The notes under the pieces are model-generated. The model was not told the origin of the DNA, did not search any database, and worked only from the letters and a program-made list of their open reading frames with translations. From Chloroflexota bacterium (GTDB lineage Bacteria > Chloroflexota > UBA11872): a DNA stretch of 10,290 nt. The position numbers and the translations under genes were made by a program. The DNA lies in contig JAPPFO010000174.1 in assembly GCA_028875175.1 (NCBI GenBank), forward strand, positions 12,677 through 22,966. Reading direction: 5' to 3'. Position 1 is the stretch's first letter. Every line of letters begins with the position of its first letter. This document shows, in pieces, positions 1 to 7,553 of this stretch.

Positions 1-972
1 TCGAAAAACGGCCCAGTGCCCGCCTGGCAGCTGTATCCTGCGTCCCGGGGTGTTGTCGGCCCGCGCGCTATCGAGCGCCCGCCTGTGCGACTCGCCGAGC
101 TGGGGGGGCGACGGCGCGCGGGCCCGCAGGGCGGCGTTCATGACCTGGCGCAGAGGCCCCGCGGAAACGGCGCGCCGATCCGGGGCCAACGGCATTCGGA
201 TTCCCTGAGCAGCACGCACCAGTGGCTCGGCTGCCGGTGTCGCCAGCATGCCGGCGCGCAGCAGTGCCTTCCGAACGCCCGGATAGATTTCGTCGAGCAG
301 CGGAATCAGCTCGCGGCGGATTCGGTTGCGGCGATAGTCGGGAGTCTCGTTGGCCGGATCGCGGTGTGTCGGTAGACAGCGGAGCGTCGCGTATGTCTCG
401 ACCTGGCTGCGCCACACCGTCAGCAGCGGTCGCAGCGTCCAGCTGTCGTCCAGACGCATGCCCTGGAGGACGTCGGGTCCGCCGCCGCGGGCAAGGTTCA
501 TCAGGATTGTCTCCACCTGATCGTCGGCCTGATGTCCGGTGGCCACCCGGGCGACGCCCAGTTGCGCGCCCGCGCGGCGCAGAAAGTCGTGCCGAAGGCG
601 GCGGGCGGCCATTTCGCGGGACTCGCCCCGATCCGGCGTGGGTCGCGCGGCCCGGTCGCTGGTGATCGGCAGGCCCCTGGCCCGGCATGCGGCTATCACG
701 TCCGAGGCGACAGCGGCGCTCCCGTCGTGCCAAGCGTGGTCGAAGTGCAGGACATGGAGCGCTGGCCCCCCTCGCTCGCGGGCGGCCAGCAACGCGTCCA
801 AGAGCACCATGGAGTCAGGCCCGCCGGACACCGCCACGGCCAGGAGATCGCGCGCCGTCAGCCCGGCGGTGCGGACCGTTGCCCGGTAGACGGCATCCTG
901 CACCAGACGCACCGTCTGGCGCGGAAGCTCGCGACTAGCCGGTGCTCCCGAACCCACCGCGTGACGGGGCAT
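1..972 (-). CDS. tilS: tRNA(Ile)-lysidine synthase TilS, 3' end cut by window edge
   Basis: TilS uses ATP to attach lysine to C34 of the CAU-anticodon tRNA-Ile in the cytoplasm, so that AUA is read as isoleucine; it is normally essential. The frame is open for 324 codons to base 1 with no stop. Seen: the N-type ATP-pyrophosphatase P-loop SGGPDS (residues 49-54), a TGHQADDQVET stretch (about 144-154) followed by NLARGGG, and the family signature DPANETPDYRRNRIRRELIP (about 205-224). Near the cut end, the sequence RRIQLPGG resembles the start of the C-terminal substrate-binding domain, so perhaps 80-120 residues are missing (inference). The ATG at 972 is chosen because a GGGAG lies about 9 bases upstream and the P-loop sits where expected. 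The gene overlaps the end of dut by 38 bp, which suggests translational coupling. In Firmicutes, tilS is often next to divIC and ftsH, and a similar grouping is present here. Confidence 0.95.
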   Translation of the reverse strand, partial: MPRHAVGSGAPASRELPRQTVRLVQDAVYRATVRTAGLTARDLLAVAVSGGPDSMVLLDALLAARERGGPALHVLHFDHAWHDGSAAVASDVIAACRARGLPITSDRAARPTPDRGESREMAARRLRHDFLRRAGAQLGVARVATGHQADDQVETILMNLARGGGPDVLQGMRLDDSWTLRPLLTVWRSQVETYATLRCLPTHRDPANETPDYRRNRIRRELIPLLDEIYPGVRKALLRAGMLATPAAEPLVRAAQGIRMPLAPDRRAVSAGPLRQVMNAALRARAPSPPQLGESHRRALDSARADNTPGRRIQLPGGHWAVFR

Positions 973-1363
973 CGGGCGTCTCCCGTTCGTCCCAGGTAGC
1001 CACCGCGACGGACACGAACACCCCCTGGGCGATTCGCTCGCCTCGTTCCACGACTACCGAACGGTTCGTCGGATTCCAAACGTCAATGTGGATTTCATCA
1101 TCCGGTCCGGCGAAGTCCTGATCGACGATGCCAATGGCGTTGGAGAGCCGCAGGCCCGTGCGGTGGGGCGTGCTGCTGCGGACCGCCACCAGCAGCATGT
1201 AGCCGGGCGGGGTCGCGACAATGAGATTTGACGGAATCCGGGCCATACCGCCCGGCGCAACCCTGGTGGTTACGCGCGTTGTGAAGTCGAATCCCACGGA
1301 GCCGTCGGTGGCGTACGCAGGCAGGGGGAGCGAGGGATCGACACGAGTAATTGGCACGCGCAT
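935..1363 (-). CDS. dut: dUTP diphosphatase (trimeric dUTPase family)
   Basis: Hydrolyses dUTP to dUMP and pyrophosphate, keeping uracil out of DNA and feeding dTMP synthesis. At 142 residues it has the normal length, and all five dUTPase motifs can be placed in order: motif I AYATDGSVGFDF (16-27), motif II VRSS (61-64), motif III GLRLSNAIGIVDQDF (70-84) with the catalytic Asp81, motif IV GERIAQGVF (108-116) and the glycine-rich C-terminal arm RGGFGSTG (135-142). Several usual positions differ: VRSST instead of PRSSL in motif II, and DFAG in place of DYRG after motif III. The sequence is therefore a diverged member, but the key Ser and Asp residues remain. The related dCTP deaminases share motif III-like residues, but the intact GFGSTG tail favours dUTPase. 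It lies 33 bp downstream of the division gene and overlaps tilS, so it is probably co-transcribed with both. Confidence 0.88.
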   Translation of the reverse strand: MRVPITRVDPSLPLPAYATDGSVGFDFTTRVTTRVAPGGMARIPSNLIVATPPGYMLLVAVRSSTPHRTGLRLSNAIGIVDQDFAGPDDEIHIDVWNPTNRSVVVERGERIAQGVFVSVAVATWDERETPDAPSRGGFGSTG

Positions 1364-1396
1364 GTCATGCCGAGTCTACGCCGTGCGTTGAGATAC

Positions 1397-1819
1397 CTAA
1401 CCGCCGGCAAAAGTCTCCAGCCAGGCGCCGACGTGACCGAATCGCAGCGGCGGTGGGGGCGGCGGGGGCGGCGGTTCAAGTGCTACCGGCGTGGGAAGCG
1501 GTCCGCCGCTCAGGTCATCCATGATGATGATTGCGCGATCGCCGGGATCGACCAGTCCCAGGTCACGCTTTGCGACCTCACGCAAGGCCGGCAGCGATTC
1601 TGCGTAGGCCAGTCGTTCGCGGAGTTCCGCGTTCGATCGCTCGACACGATCAATCTGCGTGTTCAGTTCCTCGATGCGCTCGTTGGCTGCCACGTAGGCA
1701 GGAGAGTTCGTGGTTTCGCGCACGACCACGGCCACAAGGACCAGGACACCGACCAGGGCCAGGACTTGGCCTAGCAGGCGCGCGCGGTCGTTGGTTTGCG
1801 AAGTCGCTGGCGCCTGCAC
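1397..1819 (-). CDS. FtsB/DivIC-family septum formation initiator
   Basis: A 140-residue small bitopic membrane protein of the FtsB/DivIC/FtsL type, which forms coiled-coil complexes linking early and late divisome proteins. Seen: a short basic cytoplasmic N-terminus, one hydrophobic membrane segment (about 15-34), a heptad-like coiled coil (about 40-72, IEELNTQIDRVERSNAELRE), and the family's C-terminal VAKRDLGLVDPGDRAIII (about 82-99), which matches the 'A...LG.V.PGE' motif of FtsB/DivIC. After that comes an extra 40-residue tail with nine consecutive prolines (116-124) and a final aromatic WLETF. The start is GTG at 1819, whose first base is the last base of the glmS TAG stop, so translation is probably coupled. 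Whether to call it ftsB, ftsL or divIC cannot be decided from sequence this short, so no symbol is given. Confidence 0.82.
   Translation of the reverse strand: MQAPATSQTNDRARLLGQVLALVGVLVLVAVVVRETTNSPAYVAANERIEELNTQIDRVERSNAELRERLAYAESLPALREVAKRDLGLVDPGDRAIIIMDDLSGGPLPTPVALEPPPPPPPPPLRFGHVGAWLETFAGG
1448..1474 (-). repeat. Imperfect GGN triplet tract encoding nine prolines
   Basis: Nine consecutive proline codons (CCG, CCC, CCA and similar) read on the minus strand within the tail of the FtsB/DivIC-like protein. The codons are mixed rather than identical, so the run looks selected as a protein feature and not like simple slippage. Runs of this kind are known to stall ribosomes and need elongation factor P. 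Confidence 0.8.
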
Positions 1820-3657
1820 TATTCGACCGTCACCGACTTCGCGAGGTTGCGTGGCTGATCTACGTCCAACCCCAACCAGACCGCGATGTGATAAGCGAAT
1901 AGTTGTAGCGGAACGACGCTAACGATAGGCGCAATCAGCGGCGGCGTGCGAGGAACGGTGATGACTGCCTCGGCAACGTCGGCGTGCAGGTCATCCCCTT
2001 CGCTGGCCACCAGGATGACCCGGCCGTTACGAGATCGCGTCTGTTCAACGGCGTTCAGGATCTTCGGTCGCAACTCGTCGTTCAGCGCTACAGCGACGAT
2101 CGGGATGTCGGGCGCCACCAGCGCGATCGGTCCGTGTTTGAGTTCGCCGGCGGCAAAGCCCTCCGCGTGGATGTACGAGATTTCCTTGAGCTTCAGCGCG
2201 CCTTCCAGGGCGATGGCGTGAGCCAAGCCACGGCCCATGTAGAGGAAATTGGCGGCGTTGTGGTACTGGCGAGCCAATTCCTCAATGTGACTCTCAATTT
2301 CCAAGACTCGCGCGATCGCTAACGGGGCGTGGGCAATGTGAGCCAGGCGGCGAGCCAACTGGTCTGATGAAAGAACGCGGCGCAACACGCCGAGGTGACA
2401 GCTCAGCAGATATAGGGCCCCGAGTTGGGACACAAAGGTCTTGGTGGCGGCCACGCTGATCTCGGGTCCGGCGTGCAGGTGAAACGCCGCGTCGGCGGTG
2501 CGCGTAAGTTCGCTGCCCACGGTGTTGACCAGTGCCACGACTGGCGCCCCGCCGGCTCTGGCGCGTTCAACGGCCAGCAACACGTCGGCCGTAGCCCCAG
2601 ACTGCGAAATCGCGATCACAAGCGTGCCGGGAGATAGCGGCCCAGGTGCGTAGGCGAACTCGGAGGCAATTTCGGTGGTGGCGGGGAGTTGGGCCAGCTG
2701 CCGGAGGTAGCGTGCGCCGACCATACCGGCGAAGTTCGAACTGCCGCTGGCCACGATCACCACTCGCTCAACGTCCCGCGCGTCAACTGGCAGCTGAAAG
2801 TCCTGAAGTCGCAGTTCAGCCGGTTCCAGCGTGACCCGCGGGCGAATCGTGTCGGCCAGCGTGTCCGGTTGTTCGTGGATCTCCTTGTGCATGAAGTGAC
2901 GGTGGCCGGCCTTCGCCGCCGCCATTGGCCCCCACGGGACCGAGATGAGACGGCGATCCCGCGGTCGGTTATTCAGGTCCTGAAATTCGGCGCCATCGCT
3001 TCGGAGAGCCACGATCTCACCGGCTTCCACAACTTGGAGGTTTCGGGTGTGACGGACGACCGCCGGGAGGTCGGAGGCTAGAAAGGCCTCAGAGGCACCG
3101 TGACCAACCACCAAGCCTCCGGCCGACCCTACGCGTCCGCCGACCAGCAGGTCCGGCTCGTCGGCTGCCAGGGCCAGCACCGAGTGGGCGCCGGCCAGGC
3201 GACGAAGTGTACGCCCCACGGCATCGGTCAATGGCAGGCCGGCGTCCCGCTCTACGCCGATGAGATGGGCGATGACCTCGGTGTCGGTCTCCGAGTCAAA
3301 GACATGCCCATCGGCCAGCAACTCGGCGCGCAGTTCCGTCACGTTGTCGGTCATGCCGTTGTGGACGATGACCAGGCAACCCGAGGCATCGGCGTGCGGA
3401 TGTGCATTGGCATCGGTCACCGCACCGTGCGTTGCCCAGCGGGTATGCCCTATGCCAATGGCGCCCGACATCAACTGGTCGTCAATCAACTGCGCCAGGT
3501 CGTCGATCCGGCCAGCCCGACGACGGATGCTCAGGCCCTGGGGAGTGAGGACGGCAAGGCCGGCCGAGTCGTAGCCCCGGTACTCCAGAGCGCGCAGCCC
3601 GTCCAGGATGGCTGGGGCGGCTGACCCATCGCCGATATAGCCAACGATGCCGCACAT
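1819..3657 (-). CDS. glmS: Glutamine--fructose-6-phosphate aminotransferase (isomerizing)
   Basis: Converts fructose-6-phosphate and glutamine to glucosamine-6-phosphate and glutamate, the first committed step toward UDP-GlcNAc for the cell wall; a cytosolic enzyme. The 612-residue length is typical. The class II glutamine amidotransferase domain begins MCGIVGYIG with the nucleophile Cys2, followed by GHTRWATHG (70-78) and VHNGMTDN (98-105). The linker FMHKEIHEQP (255-264) precedes two SIS sugar-isomerase domains with ASGSSN (303-308), SQSG (351-354) and ATKTF (404-408). The protein ends in the canonical DVDQPRNLAKSVTVE. The ATG at 3657 leaves the catalytic Cys directly after Met, as the family requires, and a GGAG lies about 9 bases upstream. 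It is the first gene of the four-gene minus-strand operon. I saw no sequence resembling the glmS ribozyme in the 149-bp leader region. Confidence 0.98.
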   Translation of the reverse strand: MCGIVGYIGDGSAAPAILDGLRALEYRGYDSAGLAVLTPQGLSIRRRAGRIDDLAQLIDDQLMSGAIGIGHTRWATHGAVTDANAHPHADASGCLVIVHNGMTDNVTELRAELLADGHVFDSETDTEVIAHLIGVERDAGLPLTDAVGRTLRRLAGAHSVLALAADEPDLLVGGRVGSAGGLVVGHGASEAFLASDLPAVVRHTRNLQVVEAGEIVALRSDGAEFQDLNNRPRDRRLISVPWGPMAAAKAGHRHFMHKEIHEQPDTLADTIRPRVTLEPAELRLQDFQLPVDARDVERVVIVASGSSNFAGMVGARYLRQLAQLPATTEIASEFAYAPGPLSPGTLVIAISQSGATADVLLAVERARAGGAPVVALVNTVGSELTRTADAAFHLHAGPEISVAATKTFVSQLGALYLLSCHLGVLRRVLSSDQLARRLAHIAHAPLAIARVLEIESHIEELARQYHNAANFLYMGRGLAHAIALEGALKLKEISYIHAEGFAAGELKHGPIALVAPDIPIVAVALNDELRPKILNAVEQTRSRNGRVILVASEGDDLHADVAEAVITVPRTPPLIAPIVSVVPLQLFAYHIAVWLGLDVDQPRNLAKSVTVE

Positions 3658-3726
3658 GGCGCCGTTCTCCGCGCAAAACTGTTAGTGGGCCGTTCGGCCC
3701 GCGGAACCTGCGCCTCCCCTGCTCAG

Positions 3727-3755
3727 ACCATACCGCTCACCACCCGCGGCGGCAA
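3727..3755 (-). promoter_or_regulatory. Candidate sigma70-type promoter for the glmS operon
   Basis: On the minus strand, TTGCCG (3755-3750) and TATGGT (3732-3727) are separated by exactly 17 bases; each matches four of six consensus positions. It would give a 5' leader of about 60 bases to glmS. The leader contains a small GGGCC-GTTC-GGCCC hairpin at 3687-3700 without a T tract. Read-through from the upstream peptidase gene cannot be excluded, since no clear terminator is visible after it. Confidence 0.35.
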
Positions 3756-3806
3756 CGCGAGATTCTTCCAGCCAGGTCTCCGGCAGCCGTCGGCTCTAGC
3801 AGGCCG

Positions 3807-5738
3807 TCACGCCCTGCGCCGCATGGCGTCGCGACCGGAATGCACCACAAACCAGTCGAGCGTGCGTGAGACCAGATTCACACGATGCGCCGGCTCGCTG
3901 ATTCGGTGGAATTCGCGGGGATAACGAATGAAGGCAGTCTCGGCGCCCGCCGCCTGCAGGAGCGCAAATAGCTCCAGGCCCTGGGCAATGGGCACGCGCC
4001 GGTCCTCCTCGCTGTGGACCACGAGCGTTGGCGTGGTGACGCCCGCGAGGTGCTGGACGGGCGAACGTTCGCGAATGAGTTCACGCTGCTCCAGCGGAGA
4101 GCCCCCGAACTCCCAATAGACCCAGCTCGGTATGTCGGTTTGCCCAAAGAAACTCTCCACGTTGGTCACGGCGTTCACGGCAACCGCGGCGACAAACCGT
4201 TGCGTGTGTCCGATGGCCCATGCGGTCAGATAGCCGCCGTAGCTGGTACCGGTGACGAACTCCGGAAGGTCGTCGTGGCCGGACATGGCCAGCCACGAAT
4301 CGAGCGCCGCCAGGCAGTCGGCATAGTCGCCGCCGCCCAGGTCCATCCGGTCCGCCAGGATGAAGTCAATCCCGTAGCCGTGGCTGCCCCGGAAGTTGGG
4401 ATGCACCACGGCGAATCCGTGCCGGACCGCCGCCTCACTCTCCGGACGGTATTCATTGGCGGTTCGACTGTGCGGTCCACCGTGCGGCCAGAGAATCACG
4501 CCCCCTGGCGCGGTATCGGCCGGCGCCAGGGCCAGACTCTCTATTGAGAAGCCGTCGTCGCGGTCGAACGTCCAGATCCGGGACCGCGCCTTGCATTCAA
4601 TGCCGTGGTGGGCGGAGCGCCAGCGCGACCGGCCTTCCGGCGACAGCAGTTCGATCTCAGGCGGGGTCGTGGCCGCTTGCGTCACGCAGGCGATCTCGCC
4701 GCTACAGCCATCGACAGCCGGCAGGCTGGCGTGCGGCTGCTCCAGGGCAAGCGCCTCGGGCGCGGCATTCTCGGAAGCGCGCAGGAGCACGCTGCGCATG
4801 CCGTCCATCAAGGCGACGATCCAAGAGCCATCGGGCGTCGCCGCCGGGGGCGACTCGGGGTCGACGCTGCGGTCAAGCCCGCCGGTTAACGTCCGCCGGT
4901 CGCTTCCCGTCGTATCGACGGTCGTCAATTCCATGTTGACGGCGTGCGGTCCCGTCATCGACGCGGCCAGGTAGGCAAGGCGCCGACCGTCCGCCTGGAC
5001 GGCCGGTACGACGGCCGCGTGCGAGTCGCAGACGAGCGGCCGCTCGGTCGACCCGGCGGAATCGGACGTCCAGATGGCGAATGGCTGGGTCAGGCTCGCG
5101 ACCGCGCCTTCCTCGTGTCCGCTGCGATTGGACACGAACACGACGTCCTGGCCGTTGGGCAGCCATATTCCCGCGCCGCTGTGGTAGTCGTCCGAGGTCA
5201 CCGGGCGCGGCGGCTCGTTGCCGAGCAGGTCGTGCACCCAGAGTCGGATTCGCTCGACTTCCCCCAAGCCGTCGCCGTCGTTGCGAGGGTTTACCGCGGG
5301 GTCGGGCGGGTCTTCAGGATCCGGGTCATACGCGGCGTACAGCAGCCGGTCGTCGGTGGGGGACCAGGCAAACGTCCTGAAGAACGGAAGCGTGGCCAGC
5401 CGGCCGTGCGGAGCTTGCGCCAGGTCGATCTCGCGCCGCGACCCGTCGAGCCGGATTACGACGATTCGGTCGGTCTCGTCTTCAGTCTCGGCGTACACCA
5501 GACGGGTTCCGTCATTCGACCAAGTAACGGGCGGATCTCCCGTGGGAATCCCCTCAACAAGCCTTTCCGACGTGGCGCCGTCTGCCTCCAGGATCCAGAG
5601 TTCACTGGTCGTGCGGTTGGCCTCGACGTCTGGAACGGCCACCGTGTACGCGAGGCGCCTGCCAGCGGGGGCCCATAGAGGGCGGGTTGCCGTGGGTGCT
5701 TCGAACAGCGCCCGGGTCATGCTTCGGTCCAGTTCCAT
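3807..5738 (-). CDS. S9 family serine peptidase (acylaminoacyl-peptidase / prolyl oligopeptidase type)
   Basis: A 643-residue peptidase of the prolyl-oligopeptidase clan, expected to act on short peptides or N-acylated peptides. The N-terminal ~375 residues form a TolB/WD40-like beta-propeller with recurring blade motifs such as LWAPAGRRLAYTV, VTWSNDGTRLVYAE and FAWSPTDDRLLYAA. The C-terminal part is an alpha/beta-hydrolase: oxyanion-region LWPHGGPHS, nucleophile in GTSYGGY (Ser499), acid in SEEDRRVP (Asp579) and base in EFHRIS (His611). The catalytic triad is therefore complete. No signal peptide or membrane segment is seen, so it is probably cytosolic. The ATG at 5738 has AGGGA six bases upstream. 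It is the last gene of the cluster with the deacylase and lies 21 bp after the small zinc-knuckle gene. Exact substrate preference (dipeptidyl, acylaminoacyl or oligopeptidase) is not decidable here. Confidence 0.93.
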   Translation of the reverse strand: MELDRSMTRALFEAPTATRPLWAPAGRRLAYTVAVPDVEANRTTSELWILEADGATSERLVEGIPTGDPPVTWSNDGTRLVYAETEDETDRIVVIRLDGSRREIDLAQAPHGRLATLPFFRTFAWSPTDDRLLYAAYDPDPEDPPDPAVNPRNDGDGLGEVERIRLWVHDLLGNEPPRPVTSDDYHSGAGIWLPNGQDVVFVSNRSGHEEGAVASLTQPFAIWTSDSAGSTERPLVCDSHAAVVPAVQADGRRLAYLAASMTGPHAVNMELTTVDTTGSDRRTLTGGLDRSVDPESPPAATPDGSWIVALMDGMRSVLLRASENAAPEALALEQPHASLPAVDGCSGEIACVTQAATTPPEIELLSPEGRSRWRSAHHGIECKARSRIWTFDRDDGFSIESLALAPADTAPGGVILWPHGGPHSRTANEYRPESEAAVRHGFAVVHPNFRGSHGYGIDFILADRMDLGGGDYADCLAALDSWLAMSGHDDLPEFVTGTSYGGYLTAWAIGHTQRFVAAVAVNAVTNVESFFGQTDIPSWVYWEFGGSPLEQRELIRERSPVQHLAGVTTPTLVVHSEEDRRVPIAQGLELFALLQAAGAETAFIRYPREFHRISEPAHRVNLVSRTLDWFVVHSGRDAMRRRA

Positions 5739-5759
5739 ACGCCGTCCCTGGATTCCTTT

Positions 5760-5981
5760 CTAGGGAAAAGCCACGCGCCCGAAGCCGAAGCAGCGCGGGC
5801 AGCGCGGAGGCCGACCGCTGGGACGCGCGGGCGGACCGCCGGGATCGACGCCTGAGCCGTCGCACACGGGACAGCGTCGCGAGAGCAGGCGTCGCAACAG
5901 CCGCCAAAACAGCCCTGACACGCGACCGCCGCCGGTGTATCCCGGCGGTCGAGCGGACGGCGTGGGGCCGGCGGCACTCAC
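5760..5981 (-). CDS. Small protein with two DnaJ-type CxxCxGxG zinc knuckles
   Basis: A 73-residue protein of unknown function. Two CxxCxGxG-type motifs are visible: CPVCDGSG (Cys37, Cys40) and CPRCFGFG (Cys61, Cys64), separated by a Pro/Gly/Arg-rich linker. This spacing is that of one zinc site of the DnaJ cysteine-rich domain, so it probably binds one zinc ion. There is no J domain. An aromatic/arginine-rich stretch (LFWRLLRRLLSRR, about 24-36) could be a short amphipathic helix. It starts with GTG at 5981, overlapping the TGA stop of the deacylase gene in a GTGA arrangement, and ends 21 bp before the peptidase start. That position argues for a translated gene instead of a chance frame. Relatives could be orphan zinc-ribbon proteins thought to bind partner proteins or redox-sensitive sites; the role here is unknown. 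Confidence 0.68.
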   Translation of the reverse strand: MSAAGPTPSARPPGYTGGGRVSGLFWRLLRRLLSRRCPVCDGSGVDPGGPPARPSGRPPRCPRCFGFGRVAFP

Positions 5982-7549
5982 GCGGCGGCCGGAATCCCGC
6001 GTCGCAGCCCGCGGCCCGGGGTGGCTCCCGTATGGCGCCCGTGGTCGACGACGACCACACCATTCACGATCACCATGTCGATGCCGTCCGGATAGTTAGT
6101 CGGATCGTCAAACGTCGCGTTTGACTTCACGCGTGGCATGTCGATCAGCACCAGGTCGGCGGCCATTCCCGGCAGGATGAATCCACGGTCAACCAGTCCA
6201 AAGCGTCGGGCGGGCGCTGAGGCCATGTGGCGGATCATCTCTTCAAGCGGCAGCGCGCCCCGGTCGCGCACGAAGTGTCCAAGGAAGCGCGGATAGGTGC
6301 CATAGGTACGGGGGTGCGGCGATCCGCCGGTCAGCAGCGCATCCGTTGAGCAGATGTGACCGGGATGCCGCATCGTCATTTCGAAGTCGGCGTCGGTCGC
6401 TGAGTTGTGGATCACCGCCGCCGCAACGCCGCGTTCGGCGATCACCAGGTCAACCAGCAGGGTTTCCGAGGCGACGCCGCGTTCGGCGGCGATGTCCGCG
6501 AGGATGCGACCCTCCAGGTGACGGTTCGTCGGCGACGGGACGCTGGCCAGCCGGACGCTGGATCCGTCGAGCCGTCGCCCGCTGTCGGCGCTTCGCATTT
6601 CCGCCTCGACGCGCGCCCGAGTCGTCGGGTCAGCCAGCCTTGTCAGCATGGCCGGAACCCCGCCGTCCAGCGCCCAGTCCGGGAAGGAATAGTGCATCAG
6701 CGTGCTCCCGGCGGGCCAGGCGTAGGTGTCGAACGACACCGAGACGCCCAGGCCGATCCCCCGGTCGGCTTCGTCATGGTTGACCCACCAGCTGTTGTCC
6801 TGGCTGTTGAAGTGCGAGATGTGGACCGGGCACCGGGCGCGGCGCCCAATCTCCAGCGTCTCGCGAATGGCTTCGCGCATGCCCAGCTTGTAGCGCATGT
6901 GTGTCACGTAGGGCGCGTTGAAGCACCCAGCCGGTTCGCTGATCGCCACCAGCTCATCCGTGTTGCTGAAGGTGCAGGGGGCGTAGTCCAGGCCGGTGGA
7001 TACCGCGGCGGCGCCGTCGCGCATCGCCTCATGCGCGATCTGGCGCATCTGCGCCAATTCTTCCGGCGTGGCCGGCCGGTCTTCCCAACCCAGCACGGCT
7101 GCGCGCACGCATCCGTGAGGCAGGTGGTGGGCGACGTTGACCGCGACCTTCCGGTCAAAGCTGTCCAGCCAGCCACCTACGGTCTCCCAGGGGCCGTCCA
7201 CGTCCGGTTGACCATTGAGCGCGTCGAAGTAGTCGAGGAAGGGCTGGCGGTTCCTGGCGGCCAGCGGCGCGTAGCCGATACCGTCCAAACCGGTTAGCTC
7301 GGTGGTAATGCCCTGCCGCACTTTCGGCTGGTGGTCCGGGCGGTCCAGCAAGAGCAGGTCGGAATGGGTATGCACGTCAATGAAGCCGGGTGACACGACC
7401 CTGCCGCCAGCGTCGATCTCGCGTGTGGCGCTGTCCTCGACTCGCCCGGTCGCCACAATCATCGAGCCGTCCACGGCTACGTCGCCGCGCACGCCGGGCG
7501 CGCCCGAGCCGTCCACAATCAAGGCGTCGCGGATGCAGAGGTCGTGCAT
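5978..7549 (-). CDS. N-acyl-D-amino-acid deacylase-type amidohydrolase
   Basis: A 523-residue amidohydrolase-superfamily enzyme of the D-aminoacylase group, expected to remove acyl groups from N-acyl-(D-)amino acids in the cytosol. Seen: an N-terminal beta-strand domain, PGFIDVHTHSD with HxH (His60, His62), QGITTELTGLDGIGYAP (80-95), THMR (His217), HISHF (His246), a catalytic-type Asp403 in ICSTDALL, and HPRTYGTYPRFLG (412-424) followed by RGFILPGMAADLVLID, which closes the metal-dependent hydrolase fold. In the characterised Alcaligenes D-aminoacylase the loop around 80-95 carries a Cys zinc ligand; here Asp89 appears at that place, so substrate or metal use may differ. The frame extends upstream to an ATG at 7714, but those 55 extra residues are low-complexity and run into the preceding gene, so the ATG at 7549, four bases after its stop, is preferred. 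Other possibilities are a related dihydroorotase- or imidazolonepropionase-like hydrolase. Confidence 0.88.
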   Translation of the reverse strand: MHDLCIRDALIVDGSGAPGVRGDVAVDGSMIVATGRVEDSATREIDAGGRVVSPGFIDVHTHSDLLLLDRPDHQPKVRQGITTELTGLDGIGYAPLAARNRQPFLDYFDALNGQPDVDGPWETVGGWLDSFDRKVAVNVAHHLPHGCVRAAVLGWEDRPATPEELAQMRQIAHEAMRDGAAAVSTGLDYAPCTFSNTDELVAISEPAGCFNAPYVTHMRYKLGMREAIRETLEIGRRARCPVHISHFNSQDNSWWVNHDEADRGIGLGVSVSFDTYAWPAGSTLMHYSFPDWALDGGVPAMLTRLADPTTRARVEAEMRSADSGRRLDGSSVRLASVPSPTNRHLEGRILADIAAERGVASETLLVDLVIAERGVAAAVIHNSATDADFEMTMRHPGHICSTDALLTGGSPHPRTYGTYPRFLGHFVRDRGALPLEEMIRHMASAPARRFGLVDRGFILPGMAADLVLIDMPRVKSNATFDDPTNYPDGIDMVIVNGVVVVDHGRHTGATPGRGLRRGIPAAA

Positions 7550-7553
7550 CAGG

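Noticed and set aside
68..733. A 221-codon minus-strand frame inside tilS
   Set aside because: Arg/Pro/Gly-rich and motif-free; the frame with SGGPDS and DPANETPDYRRNR is clearly the real one.
3658..3806. glmS ribozyme or other riboswitch in the glmS leader
   Set aside because: The gap is 149 bp with a promoter candidate within it, leaving only about 60 bases of leader, and only a small 5-bp hairpin is seen.
4944..5678. A 244-codon plus-strand open frame opposite the S9 peptidase
   Set aside because: Arg/Gly/Val-rich, no domain or ribosome-binding site, and fully antisense to a complete peptidase.
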